Shown: positions 18,486 through 29,345 of the stretch, one piece after another
How positions within the stretch are numbered: position 1 is the stretch's first letter
Layout of the letters: every line of letters starts with the position of its first letter
The notes under the pieces: generated by a model
What the model saw: only the letters and a program-made list of their open reading frames with translations
What the model was told of the DNA's origin: nothing
Databases searched by the model: none
Translations under genes and position numbers: made by a program
NCBI GenBank assembly: GCA_026770025.1
Contig: JAMXDE010000050.1
Location: 310,001 to 374,000 of the forward strand
DNA: 64,000 nucleotides
Direction of reading: 5' to 3'
Source of the DNA: Craspedostauros australis
Lineage: Eukaryota > Bacillariophyta > Bacillariophyceae > Mastogloiales > Achnanthaceae

Positions 18486-20158
18486 TTATCCATATCGAAA
18501 GTGCATGCGCTGTCCACCGCCTTGTCCCATGTGCTGATGGAAGAATTGCTGCGCGTTGAAATGATGACCTCCGCCACCGCCACCGCCGCCTTGGTTTTCA
18601 AAGACTTCCTCACCACGATCATACTTGCCACGCAATTCCTTGTCGGACAGCACCTCGTAGGCCTCACCGATGTCTTGGAACTGCTTGCTAGCTTCTTCCT
18701 TGTTGTCGGCATTCTTGTCGGGGCTGCACGAGTATTGTGAGTGGATACAAACAGAGAGACAGTGACGAAGGCGGGAACGAGAGAGTGAGTGAATAAGCGT
18801 CTGTGTACCGCACACCAACTGAACACAAACACAATCGCATTGCGGTTGCACAGCTCAACCCAACTCAACGATTCTCGAATTGCATGAAACAACACATCAA
18901 CGTACTGCCATTTGAGCGCCAATTCTCGGTACGCCTTCTTGATCTCCTTCGATGTCGCCGTGCGTGGAATGCCCAGAATCTTGTAGTAATTCTTCTCCTT
19001 GCTCTGCTTCAACGCCACCTGCGCTTCGCGGAGCTTCTCATTGGCGGCCTGCTTGTCGGAATCGGCCGCAACCTCCGTGGCACGATGGTAGGTGTGGACG
19101 GCCTCCTGGAACTTCTCGGCCGCCGTCTGCGCCGCACCCAAGGCCCACAGACCCTCAATTGTTTCTTGATGATCGACGTGCTTCTGCGCCTCCATGATGG
19201 CCATGTCGTGCTCGCCGAGCTTGGTGTGCGCCTCGACGATCTTGAGAAGGGTCGGCTTGAAGAAGTTGATGTGCGAAGGATCGACGTTGATGGCCTTCCA
19301 GTAATTCGCAATGGCTTCCTGGTAATTGCCCTTTTCGAAGGCGCTGTCGGCTTTCTTTTTCTTCTTTTCGATGCTCTTGACGAACTTGTGCCCCTCCTTG
19401 CAACCCTTGTGCTCGGGATCGAGCTTGAGACCCTCGCGGAAATGCTTCAATGCCAATTCATGCTCCCCCAACCTGGTGTAGGCCTGTCCGCGCAGCCGGT
19501 AGGCGTCGAGATGCTGCGAGTGCTGCTTGAGGATCTGCCCGGTGTCGCTGATGACGCCGTAGTAGTCCTTGAGCTCGTACAATGCCTGCGACTTCTGCCA
19601 CAGCAGATCCGACGCCTGTTCGACGTGACGCAAGGCGCTCTGGAACATGGCCGCCGCCGTCTCATAGTCCTGGTTGAGCAAGGCGCTCTGGGCATGCGCG
19701 ATGTCGGACTCGCAGCTCTGCGCCTCGGCCAGCAGGTTCTGAATGTCTTCCGTGGGTTCGCTGATCTGCTGCAATTCCTGCACGGAGCGGTCGCACTGGC
19801 CCAGCGACTTGAGGAGCTTCGCCTTCTGCATGCGGTAGCTGGTGTTGCTGGGATCCACCTCCAGGGCTTTGGTCAGATCGCCGACGGCATCCGCGTATCG
19901 GCGCATGCGGCTGTGGACCTTGTACAGCTTGAAGTAGTTGGCGGCGTTCTGCGGTTCCAGCACGGCGGCCTTGTTGTAGAACTTGAGCGCATCGCCGTAG
20001 TTGCGCAGGGACAGAGCCTCCTCTCCCTTCGCGCGCAGCTTGCCGGCAGACCATGTCTCCATGTCATTTCTTTCCGACTGCGCCTGGGCCTGTCCGGAGA
20101 AGGCGGCGGCGGCCAGGTACAGGATGGACACCACGGCGACTCTACGCAGCGGCTGCAT
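18486..20158 (-). CDS. DNAJC3: ER co-chaperone DNAJC3 / P58IPK homologue
   Basis: Two exons, 20158-18906 and 18723-18486 (GTACGT donor, GTGCAG acceptor), encode 496 residues. A signal peptide ([20 protein letters not shown]) is followed by about nine TPR repeats (residues 37-370), then a J domain near 395-460. The intron splits the His codon of the HPD motif (H418-P419-D420), so unspliced reading hides the motif. The C-terminus is Gly-rich with 'QRMHFRYG', as in animal P58IPK. The protein binds unfolded clients in the ER lumen and stimulates BiP ATPase. I see no KDEL-type signal, which is also usual for this family. It converges on the putative selenoprotein gene. Confidence 0.93.
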
Positions 20159-21384
20159 CTTCTCTCTCTCTCACTTGCTTTCTATGTCTCTTTGGGTATG
20201 GTAGCTCCCACCTGTGCACTTGTCCAACGGATCGCGATTATGATTGTGGTTGAGTTCGCAGGTTTCCCACTTGTGCGATGGTCGCTCTCTGTGCGCACTT
20301 CGTGTCCACTGGACCGTTGCGCGGAGATGATGGATGAAGCCTGCTTTGGGACTTTCGCCACGAGACGAATGACGAAATCGGGTCATCCTTGTCATCGGCA
20401 TTTTGTCTCGACGTTCGTACACATGACAGACGTCCGACTATTCCAAGGATTCCTTGACTTCTAGATTCATCCGTTTGGAATTCCGCCGAAACGAAATATG
20501 TGATGCTACCAGACGAGTAGCGGAGCATACGAACTACCACACACTTGAATGTACTCGTATGCGATACAATGTCACGGGATACGTACGTTGGCACAGCCAA
20601 TGTTTGAGTATTGGAGGGTCCTGCTCTATTTTTGTGTGGCTTTGATTGAATCGGCTCCGAACTATTCTCTGATTCGAAAGTCATGGGAGTCGCCGTTCCG
20701 GTACGAGTCAAAGCAACCTCTGGACCATAATCTCTCTTTCTCTCTTTGCAGAGAGATGGAGCGAGAGTCTCGGAGTTTCCAATCACATGGATACGACAGT
20801 TGAAATGGGATCAATTGTTTGAGTGTGCTCGATCGATGTATTATGTGAGGAGACGCATCCATGCTAACTGTGCTGGCTTCATGTGGCTCTTCTGTTTCTT
20901 CAATTGATGATCGTGGAACTTTTGCTCGTATTGTACAACTGCGAGCGAGATCATTTCTCGCAAAATCGAAATGAAATTGAACAAACGCTGACGCCAAGCC
21001 AACTGATGAAAACCACGAACGACCGCCATCGTGGATCAGCATCGTGGATCAGCCCACGACAAGGCAATGCGAGGAGATCATGAAGCAGCTGCGACTCCAC
21101 CTCGAGGAAGTACGAGAGGAAACAAAGGCAACCCAACTTCCGTCAGATTTGCGATCGCAACCCATAATTTCTCTTCACGCACTCTGATCACCTCAAGATT
21201 ACACTTCTGAGAAAATCCACGCGCAGTTCTCAGGCATCCCAACCATCTTAAAACACATCACCCAGCCAAGAACGTTGCAGCCAAGCACATCATTAAAAGT
21301 GAACAGTTGATCGAAGCTTTGTCTCGAGGAAGCATACTCACCATCACGGCGTGGCGGGCACAATAACCACATACGCTCGTCGAC
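20159..21384. other. Divergent intergenic region, 1.2 kb
   Basis: Region between DNAJC3 (-) and the ankyrin-BTB gene (+). Overlapping short frames on both strands look like noise. It contains ACTCGTA/TACGAGT heptamers at 20553 and 20702. No RNA gene or repeat was recognised. Confidence 0.45.
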
Positions 21385-22698
21385 ATGATCGTGGATCGTA
21401 GCTACTCGACGATACTTCATAACGCATGCAGACAGGGCAATTTATGCTTTGTGAAACGCCTGGTGAAAGCACACGGTGGACTCGTCGATATCCAAGACAA
21501 TTCTGGCTACACTCCGCTTCACAAAGCATGCATGAATGATAAGTTGGATACCGCCAGATACCTGGTGAAAGAGTGCAATGCGGCTGTTGATGTCAGTGAC
21601 ATGGTTGGGCGCACACCGCTTCATTATGCAAGCATGTGCAAGCAATTGGGCATCGTCAAGTGTCTTGCGGAATCACTCAATGTTGGCGTCGACATCAAAG
21701 ATAACTATGGGAATACACCATTGCACTACGCAGCAATGTGCGGCAGATTGGATGTCATCAAATTCCTCATAGAATCATGCAAAGCGGACGTCACAGTTCT
21801 CAATCAGAAGAATCAAACACCGCTGCAGGTTCTAAGACAACGCCATGATGTTGCGATTGCGGAGTACCTGTCATCTCGGTTCCGACAGTCAGATTCGAAG
21901 GGCGCGAAAACAATCAACGCAACGAATACATTGATCCAAATGAGCCATCGCAACATCAATCAAGACAGGCTCGCTGCTCTCGAAAGCAACCTCATGACAG
22001 ACATCACTTTCCTCGTCGGTCGCGACGATCAACAGCAAACCATCAAGGCATGCAGCTCGATTTTGTTGGCCTCAGTACCATCCATCAAGGCGATGCTCAA
22101 CGAAAGCATCAACAGCAAAGGCAGCAACATGGTCTCGTCACGCACAACCAACGAACGCATCATCACCCTTCCCGACTTCCATCCCACTAATGTTCGATGC
22201 GTGCTGAAGTACATCTACTCAGGCGACACTTCCTTCCTGGATGGCAGCGAGATGGCTCGGCTGGAAGGTTTACAACAATTGGGGATCGTTGCAGCCCATT
22301 TCCATTGCTGGCAATTCAAGGTCATCGTTGAAGCCAAGCTGATCGACAAGCATCTATCGCAAGACACCTTGATTGGCCTGTTGCTCTTTGCGGACGAGCA
22401 CAACTGCATGGTTCTGAAGGAAGCAGCCATCCAAATGGCAGCGAAGGACTTGAATGCGCTGGTCGACAACTCGAAGTTTCGCGAGCTGGCTGGATGTGCC
22501 GATTTGATGGAGGCGATCCATATCTCTCGAAAAGACACAGAAAGCACTCGTGTTGGTTCCGATAAATACGGAAAGATGTCGATGGTGGAGCTGTATGGTT
22601 GCTTGAATGAATGCAAGGGAGTGCATTTGGAGTCCGAGATGGATCGTCCAGCATTGCTCGAGCTGGTTCGGAAAGCCATGGCTGGCAAGACGACGTAA
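21385..22698 (+). CDS. Ankyrin-repeat BTB/POZ-domain protein
   Basis: An intronless frame of 437 residues. Residues 6-140 contain four ankyrin repeats with TPLH turns. Residues about 193-285 form a BTB/POZ domain ('MTDITFLVGRDDQQQTIKAC', then 'LPDFHPTNVRCVLKYIYSGD'), followed by a BACK-like helical region to about 370. The last 40 residues ('SMVELYGCLNECKGVHLE') resemble a SAP-like helix-turn-helix. Ankyrin-BTB proteins act as substrate adaptors for cullin-3 ubiquitin ligases or as transcription co-regulators, which is the likely role here by family. A paralogue of the ankyrin part sits at the left edge of the window. The start at 21385 places the first ankyrin helix directly after the Met. 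Confidence 0.86.
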   Translation: MIVDRSYSTILHNACRQGNLCFVKRLVKAHGGLVDIQDNSGYTPLHKACMNDKLDTARYLVKECNAAVDVSDMVGRTPLHYASMCKQLGIVKCLAESLNVGVDIKDNYGNTPLHYAAMCGRLDVIKFLIESCKADVTVLNQKNQTPLQVLRQRHDVAIAEYLSSRFRQSDSKGAKTINATNTLIQMSHRNINQDRLAALESNLMTDITFLVGRDDQQQTIKACSSILLASVPSIKAMLNESINSKGSNMVSSRTTNERIITLPDFHPTNVRCVLKYIYSGDTSFLDGSEMARLEGLQQLGIVAAHFHCWQFKVIVEAKLIDKHLSQDTLIGLLLFADEHNCMVLKEAAIQMAAKDLNALVDNSKFRELAGCADLMEAIHISRKDTESTRVGSDKYGKMSMVELYGCLNECKGVHLESEMDRPALLELVRKAMAGKTT

Positions 22699-23205
22699 GT
22701 TGCCTCCACGACAAGCCATGCAACGAATGAGTGCAAGATCTATAGCACCAAAGAAAGACTATGCAGATGGTCTATTGTCCGGAATGGCGAGACTTTGGAT
22801 CCAAGTCTTTGCAAGTTCTGCTCCATGGCGATAGACATTTGTACTCGTATGATAAATTCCGACTGGTACTCACACAGATGCGATTGCTGTTGCCTTGTGT
22901 TTCGCTTCTGCCGCTATTGCAATCGAAAATGTGTAGTCAAGCTTGGTGGATACAAGGAATGAAGGTGGGTTGGTTCGGCATCATCGTTGCGACGTTTGTG
23001 ACATCAACGCTGAAGATGGGAGTTTGACACGATGCGACCTCGTGACTGATCGATCTCCGTCCATCATCTGAATCCCATACACGTGACCTTCAAACCAAAC
23101 TACTATGGGCCACCAACGCGAGTTGCAAAGACTGCAGGTAGAGGAGAGAAGAAATAGCCAACATCCTCTCACTCAAGTAGTACATCATCCATCATCGCGC
23201 ACTTC
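22699..23205. other. Convergent intergenic region
   Basis: 3'UTRs of the ankyrin-BTB gene and the sulfotransferase gene. No gene was recognised. Confidence 0.5.
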
Positions 23206-24909
23206 TTAACTATAGTTCGGCACCCGACTGTGCAGCATGCAGTCACCGCTGTAGTAAAAGAAGGCTCCATGCGTGTTGCATCCCCGCCCACCGATCGTTG
23301 TCTTGATGATGTCTCTCGATGGAAGGATGTCCGGCCGGTTGCAGCTCTGTGCAGCGTCGAATTCCTCAAGTTCCTGTTTGTACGATGCTCTTTCCGATTT
23401 TGCCAGCCATCTCTCCACAGTCCGTGCGCTCAGCTCGACCGCGTATTCGTACAGTTCGATGTCCAATTCATTCAGCTGACGCAACTTTTCAAGCTCAACA
23501 TCCGTCGGATTTACGTACGATTCGGAGTGGCGCTCGTCGCCCTTGCGATGGACTCCCATTCGATACGGATCGTCTGTTGCGGAACCAATAATGGCGTGAA
23601 GCATGCGGGTCATGTTCGACGGTTGCCTCATCTGTTCCTGGATCATGATGAGATCGAAGTTATCCAATATCTTCTTGGCCTGATCCAAATGGCGCCGCGT
23701 CAACGTGATGTTGAGAAACCCACGACCGTACGGTGTTAGTTTCTTTTCTTCCCCATTGCGAGCGGAATCCACACCCAGCAGCGTGCGGATGTAGTAGTTC
23801 TCCACCGACGTCCATTGCCCGCACTGATTGTGCCGCGTGTATCGCAACCGTCTGAAATCGGTCTGAGCATGCACATGGTCCACCCATTCGCAGAGATCGG
23901 CCGTCTTGGTCCGATTCGTCTTTTCGCGCTTCCGTTCGCACGGCAGGCCGCAGATGCGTGGCCACCGTCCTTCGAACCAATACATCGAAACGATGCGATC
24001 GACCGGATGACGCAGCGATGTGAGGAAGATGGTGGAATTGAGCATGCCAGTCTTGGCAAACACTTGTGGATTCAGGTACGGGAACTCGCTGCCGTACATG
24101 GGTTTGGGAACATCACAGTATCGCCGACATGCAGCATTCCGTATGGACTTCCCCACCGTTGTTCCGCCGGCCTTGCGGAAGTGCTTGAAGAAAATCCCGC
24201 CCTCTCCAGCTTGGACGCACTTTTGTGCCAAGTCTTTGCGTCCTTGATTGCGCTTGGGTACGAATGGAGCGTACCGAGCACCACCGCGAAGGTGCTGCTC
24301 TGGCTTGTGGGAATACTTCTGAACTGACCGCCATTGGCGCGCCAGCATGTCTTCGGCTTCATCTTCTTCGTCGTCGTCGTTATCGGCGGCTGTTTCTGCA
24401 ACTGTCCCGTTCCTGTTGGCGCTGCTCTTTTCGATTGTATTCTGATAGTTGGATGGGTCATCGTTTCCACCGTTGGCGGGCACCGTCCACGTAATTCTCG
24501 TCTCTGTTATGCCTGCAGCTGAAGTTTCCAACCCCGTGTTGAGGTTGGGCGATGCCAAGCGCCCTTCATCCACACCATCGAGGTCTCTGTGCAATTGTTC
24601 GCCAACAACCGAATTTGATTTCGCAGGTTGGCTCGACGGCTGTCGGCTCGTGTGCGATGCGGAAGCATCATTGATTGGCCTTTGTTGAGCAGCAGTGTGT
24701 AAAGGACGAGCAGCAGCGACGGCGGTGCCACTGCTTGCTTCATCATCCACATCCAACGGTTGGATCGCCAGAGTCTCTTCAGCAAACTGTTGAAGCTGTT
24801 GTGCGTCACTGAGCTTCTTCGTTGTGTACAACACCGTGGTCGCAAACAAGACGCCGATCACGCCGATGAGAAAAGCAAACTTCGACCTTGTGCTGGTATC
24901 TGAGCGCAT
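23206..24909 (-). CDS. Type II membrane sulfotransferase (Golgi)
   Basis: The product from the ATG at 24909 is 567 residues. A short cytoplasmic tail is followed by one membrane anchor at residues about 10-29 (FAFLIGVIGVLFATTVLYTT). Residues 30-220 are an acidic, disordered stem. The catalytic domain shows the 5'-phosphosulfate loop 'GIFFKHFRKAGGTTVGKSI' at about 238-256 and the 3'-phosphate motif 'TSLRHPVDRIVSMYW' at about 297-311, both diagnostic of PAPS-dependent carbohydrate sulfotransferases. The best family fit is the heparan 6-O or uronyl type. Such enzymes sulfate wall or secreted polysaccharides in the Golgi lumen. The frame extends upstream to 25143, but that extension is not protein-like and would hide the anchor, so I prefer 24909. 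Confidence 0.85.
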   Translation of the reverse strand: MRSDTSTRSKFAFLIGVIGVLFATTVLYTTKKLSDAQQLQQFAEETLAIQPLDVDDEASSGTAVAAARPLHTAAQQRPINDASASHTSRQPSSQPAKSNSVVGEQLHRDLDGVDEGRLASPNLNTGLETSAAGITETRITWTVPANGGNDDPSNYQNTIEKSSANRNGTVAETAADNDDDEEDEAEDMLARQWRSVQKYSHKPEQHLRGGARYAPFVPKRNQGRKDLAQKCVQAGEGGIFFKHFRKAGGTTVGKSIRNAACRRYCDVPKPMYGSEFPYLNPQVFAKTGMLNSTIFLTSLRHPVDRIVSMYWFEGRWPRICGLPCERKREKTNRTKTADLCEWVDHVHAQTDFRRLRYTRHNQCGQWTSVENYYIRTLLGVDSARNGEEKKLTPYGRGFLNITLTRRHLDQAKKILDNFDLIMIQEQMRQPSNMTRMLHAIIGSATDDPYRMGVHRKGDERHSESYVNPTDVELEKLRQLNELDIELYEYAVELSARTVERWLAKSERASYKQELEEFDAAQSCNRPDILPSRDIIKTTIGGRGCNTHGAFFYYSGDCMLHSRVPNYS

Positions 24910-25380
24910 CCTTGAACGAAGGGTCGCTGTGGTATCAGCCGTCGATACTCGTACTACTTTATGTTGTCTCTTGGTGGGTGTTGGAGACAACGAACTGAAT
25001 GTCCATGCACATGTCCATGAGGCTGTGGATGCCCGTGTTGATGACCACGATTCGTCATGAAATTGTGAGAATTCGCTGTTTGGTTTTTGTATTACCTCTT
25101 TATCAATCATCAATTTTGAAACAAATCGTGCAATTCGCGGCATTGTTTCCAGTTTTTACCTTGTTTTACGACTTTCTTATTTTTACAATACCTATTTGTC
25201 GCGAACTGCAAGCCAACAAGAAACAAGGGAAGTTGCCATGCCACATGTCACGCACAACACAAAAGCAAGAAGGTTCCAAAAACATCGGTTGCGTGATTAG
25301 CGGCGCGATCGGTGTTCCATCGCATTTATCACTCTTCCATGGCCGTGGCTGCTCCGATCATGATAGAATAGACAGCAACG
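24910..25380. other. Divergent intergenic region
   Basis: Shared upstream region of the sulfotransferase (-) and zinc-finger (+) genes. One ACTCGTA heptamer lies at 24947. No other feature was recognised. Confidence 0.5.
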
Positions 25381-27087
25381 ATGGCATTGAAAGCAGCGAG
25401 AATAAAGGATCAATCGCCGGACAAGGGTGCATTCCGAGCAAAGAAGACGAGCAGCAACGGGGGTGCCGCCAATGCCAATAGCAACGGCAAACGTGCTGCA
25501 GTGAAGAAGCCTGAGAGCGGCCTCGCCAAATCACCACCGCGCAAAACGAAGAAACGAACCTGCTCCCATCCCAACTGCGACAAGTGGATCAAGCGCAATG
25601 GATTTTGCGGCGCGCATCTGCAGCTCGTGGAGAAGCTGCGATTCGATCGTCGGCTCGTGCGCGTGTCGGAGGCCGAAGATGACAAGGAGCTGGTCATCTT
25701 TTCCATGCTGGGTTGCTGCGAGGAGATCGAACGCACATCGAACGACGATGACATCGACAAGGAGATTGAAGCGCTGGGCAACTTCCACATGCAGCGCAGG
25801 GAAGAGCGGCATCATCAGCGACTGGAAATGGAAGAAGAGGCGAGGCAGGTTGCGGCGGATGCGGCCGTTTTGGCAAGTGCCGCAGCGAAGCAAGTTGCAG
25901 CGGCGATGGCCAACGAGGCGAAGCATCAGGCCGAGGGGCAGGCACTGCTCCCGAATGGTGACAACTTAGCCCAACCATCGGCTGTGGATATCAAGACTTT
26001 GACTCCCGATCGGGTTGTCGAGTACCTCAGAGCGACGCGGGCACCGTCGTACAAAGTGGTCAAGCCGACGTACGATTTCCCCGACACGCATGTTGGGCTG
26101 GATCCCCGGCTCTTGAATATGGCGTATGCATCGTCTGCGACTCCGACTGACGCTGTGGCTAAAACTGGCAAAACGCCACCAAGGACTGGAGCTAACGTTC
26201 GAGGGGAGACCAATCGCATGGAGACGCACGCCAAGACCGATGATCAAACGCCACAGAAACCAGCACCCTCGACTGACGCTGCCAAGGCTCCTCAGGTTGG
26301 CAAACAACTATCCGAACAAGGCCTGATAGATCAGATGGACGCGATGGATACAACAGATCATTTCAATGCAAAAACTAACAACAACAGTGGCGGCAGCAGT
26401 AGCAACAACAACAAAGACAATGGCGTGAGTGGCGATACTACCGTCAAAGATCGCGCAAACCGGAAACGACCAATGGAAGCACGCCGCTCGCGGGACTACC
26501 ATCCATGGGACGAGCTTCAGTTGGGCACGATCAATGGGACGGTGGCATACAACGCGCATCTTCGAAAGCGACTTTGGCAGGATGAAGGGAGTTTGGATGA
26601 AGTACCTCAAGTGCATCCACTGGAAATGCTGCGGCACGCGAAATCGTTGCGTCCACATGCAGTTGCTCCTGCTCATGACAGCCCGCTCCATGCTGCGTTG
26701 CTCACACGATCGGATGAAGTATCGCGAGTCGCAGACCTGTCCCGTGATGAACAGACGAACGGGTCCGCAACGGATACGCGCGGCAATGCGACGACCAATG
26801 GAAACGGGTCGCAGGCACAAAGCACATCCTCAGATGCGGAGCGCATGTACCATTACCTGATACAGCAAGATGTCGATGATTGGCAATACGCGCGGCGTGA
26901 TGTGTTGCGACTGTCGGCCAACGAGTGCAGGAATGCGCTGCAGACTGTGCACCAAGATGTGCACAGACTGCAAGCCGAGGAAGATGAAGTGATGAGGGCC
27001 ATGGAGTCGTTTGGCTTTCTGACGGGTGACTTGAAGAGGCAGATCATGGCCATGGAATCGCCTGATCGTCACCTGCCGATGCGTTGA
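25381..27087 (+). CDS. Small zinc-finger, low-complexity protein
   Basis: An intronless frame of 568 residues. A compact zinc-binding motif lies at residues 61-79 (CSHPNCDKWIKRNGFCGAH; Cx4Cx9CxxH), preceded by a basic tract 'SPPRKTKKRT'. This resembles the short WRKY19-type fingers that are multiplied in stramenopile genomes. Residues 125-190 are an Ala/Glu/Gln-rich coiled coil, 270-380 are Asn/Thr/Ser low complexity, and 490-550 form a second helical region ('RRDVLRLSANECRNALQTVH'). A nuclear DNA- or RNA-binding role is plausible but inferred. I do not recognise the full-length family. Confidence 0.7.
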   Translation: MALKAARIKDQSPDKGAFRAKKTSSNGGAANANSNGKRAAVKKPESGLAKSPPRKTKKRTCSHPNCDKWIKRNGFCGAHLQLVEKLRFDRRLVRVSEAEDDKELVIFSMLGCCEEIERTSNDDDIDKEIEALGNFHMQRREERHHQRLEMEEEARQVAADAAVLASAAAKQVAAAMANEAKHQAEGQALLPNGDNLAQPSAVDIKTLTPDRVVEYLRATRAPSYKVVKPTYDFPDTHVGLDPRLLNMAYASSATPTDAVAKTGKTPPRTGANVRGETNRMETHAKTDDQTPQKPAPSTDAAKAPQVGKQLSEQGLIDQMDAMDTTDHFNAKTNNNSGGSSSNNNKDNGVSGDTTVKDRANRKRPMEARRSRDYHPWDELQLGTINGTVAYNAHLRKRLWQDEGSLDEVPQVHPLEMLRHAKSLRPHAVAPAHDSPLHAALLTRSDEVSRVADLSRDEQTNGSATDTRGNATTNGNGSQAQSTSSDAERMYHYLIQQDVDDWQYARRDVLRLSANECRNALQTVHQDVHRLQAEEDEVMRAMESFGFLTGDLKRQIMAMESPDRHLPMR

Positions 27088-27554
27088 GATACATCGAGTT
27101 GGACATGGCGTAGCTCCTACTAGTATGTATTATATAATATGATACAAGAAGCGCAAACATGAATCGAGGTGCCAAGACGATACAGGTAGTCTGGTCTGCG
27201 AGTATGTACGAGTGCACATCAATCAATGGCTGCTGCATGATTGGGGTCCAGGGATGGAGTTTCCTTGCCATTTGCGGGAAGTCACAGCACCCGGAACTGG
27301 TGGAAAGATACCTCCAACCATCACACTGGTACAAACGGTTCTCATGGGTTCGCCGTTGTTGCTATTGATGGTGATGTTCCTCTCTTTGATGGATTGTGAC
27401 CGCCGACTGCGTGATGTGGTAACGAAACCAACACAAAGAAGCACAAACCGGAAAACCCCTCCTTGGAGCACAATACCAACAACACACAACTCGCCTCGCT
27501 TCACCTCACAGTACCGCCACCACCACATACGCTCCTGCATGCAATCCAAACAAC
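27088..27554. other. Intergenic, no gene recognised
   Basis: Spacer between two plus-strand genes with a TACGAGT heptamer at 27207. Short frames here have no recognisable product. Confidence 0.5.
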
Positions 27555-28909
27555 ATGTTGCGTCAGATCCGCATCGCGCAACAGTTCCAGCGCTACTCCA
27601 GGTCTGACATCCATTCCTTGGCAAGAGGCAGCAAGCCGAAAGCCACAAACTTCGGCCTTGGGCGCAATGATGTCGCAGGCTGGACACGACAGAACACAAG
27701 GATGAAAGTGCGAAACAAGTCGCAGCAAATGGAAATGTCCAAGACGACGGCGACTCCGACAGCATCTTCGTCGTCTGCGAACAGCAACAACAAGGTGATC
27801 GATCATATCATGGACAACGCCAGCCCCCTCATGAACAACAAGACGATGGCAACCTTCGGCATGTCGGCATCCGAAATCTGCGGACACATGTCCTTCGTGT
27901 GTGCCACCGCGGCCTACGCCAACACGGACATTCTCGTGCTGCGAGGTCTGGCAATGGGTGGGATATCCTTGAGCATGCTGTTCCAGTTCTACCGACCGGC
28001 CCCGCTCTGGATTCCTATCCGATGGAATGTGCTGCTGCTGGCCATCAACGCGGTGATGATCCTCCATTTGCTGGCGGAACGCGACGAGGCCAATCGCATG
28101 CCACAGGAATGGGCGCAGATTTACAGCGATGCACAGTTCGAGGCGCGCGGATTTTCCAAGGTGGAGTTCAACAAGCTGATGCAAGCCGGCACGTTGGCCG
28201 AGCTGAAGGAAGGCACGAGGATCGCTGTGAAAGGCAAGGAGAACAGGCTGCTGTGAGTACCCTATTGTTACCGAGACAGGCAATCAATGCTGCCCCCTTG
28301 CCTCCTTTGTTCGATTGAGACGCTGATAATTGTGATCGCGAGATGTCATCGGGTCATCAACTTCACTCTACTCCACCCTACTCTAGTTGCAAAATGGTTG
28401 AGCATTCAGCTTTCCCCAGAGCATCGCATTCCACAATTCTTGACACCTCACACACTCAACTCCATCTTTACGCATATCACCACACGGCATGAATCAAACG
28501 CAGGTACTTACTCATCGATGGCGAGGTCTCGATTCAGAGCGATGGGAAACATATTGCAACTCTGTATCCATACCAATTCATTGGCGAGATGGCATTCCTC
28601 GCCTACAGTATGGATGATAAGCACTGCGATGACCACGACGAGAGTAAATCCCCTGGAAATCGCAACAACAACAGAAGAATCAGCAGTGACGACGCAGACA
28701 TCAGCACCGATGACACCTGCAAAACATGCACGCCAGCAACAGCATCGGCCGATGCGATCGTGCAGAAAGATCACACCCGATTGTGGGCGTGGGAATTTCC
28801 CCGCCTCAAAGAAACATTGGACGATGAACGTGAGGTATCCAATGCGCTATCTGCCTACATCAACCACGATCTGAGGCATAAGTTGATGAATACGGCAAAC
28901 AAGGGATAG
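27555..28909 (+). CDS. Popeye-like cyclic-nucleotide-binding-fold protein
   Basis: Two exons (27555-28252 and 28504-28909; GTGAGT donor, GCAG acceptor, phase 2) give 367 residues. The order matches the Popeye-domain family: short hydrophobic segments (residues about 100-175, 'WNVLLLAINAVMILHLLAER'), then 'EWAQIYSDAQFEARGFSKVE', 'FNKLMQAGTLAELKEGTRIA' and, after the intron, 'YLLIDGEVSIQSDGKHIATL' with 'QFIGEMAFL'. Animal Popeye proteins bind cAMP through this fold. Residues about 270-325 are an acidic, Asn/Asp/Thr-rich insert. The N-terminus (MLRQIRIAQQFQRYSR) is basic and could direct the protein to mitochondria, or a later Met could be used. Ligand binding is not shown by sequence alone. Confidence 0.75.
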
Positions 28910-29345
28910 CGGTGCTTGGAGGAAGGGATCAGTCGGGGAGATGTACTCGCGCAAGCGAACAAGCAAGGCCAACAGTCGTTTTCTGCATAGAACACGGCGA
29001 CCTCTAGATAGAATCAAGTAGCCTGGTGTCCATCTCAATCACCAGAAATGAGACTTAGTCAGCCCATGACGTTTACAAAGATCGAGAATTCCAAGATGGA
29101 TGAAATGCGTGTCAACGAGAATCACCAACATCGACAGCATCCACCACGGCAGTGGCAAAAGAGAACGAATGCGTCGTCCACCATGATGTGATGATGGAGA
29201 TCGTGCGTGCACCGACAATGCTGACACCAATCACAAATTCCAAAGAGGGCAGAATACCAACCGCATCCATCATACTCTACAGTCTCCTGCGTTTGCTACC
29301 ATATCAAGTATAGTGCACAGTACACACACACACACACACACAACG
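28910..29345. other. Intergenic with an (AC)n microsatellite before the next start
   Basis: No gene was recognised. An (AC)n run occupies 29322-29342 and ends four bases before the ATG of the small plastid-type protein, so it would lie in its 5'UTR. Confidence 0.6.
29322..29342. repeat. (AC)n microsatellite
   Basis: About ten AC dinucleotides immediately upstream of a start codon. Confidence 0.9.

Noticed and set aside
18803-20464. Plus-strand frame of 553 codons opposite DNAJC3
   Set aside because: It mirrors the TPR region of the real gene; the Leu/Val-rich product is an artefact of the sense codons.
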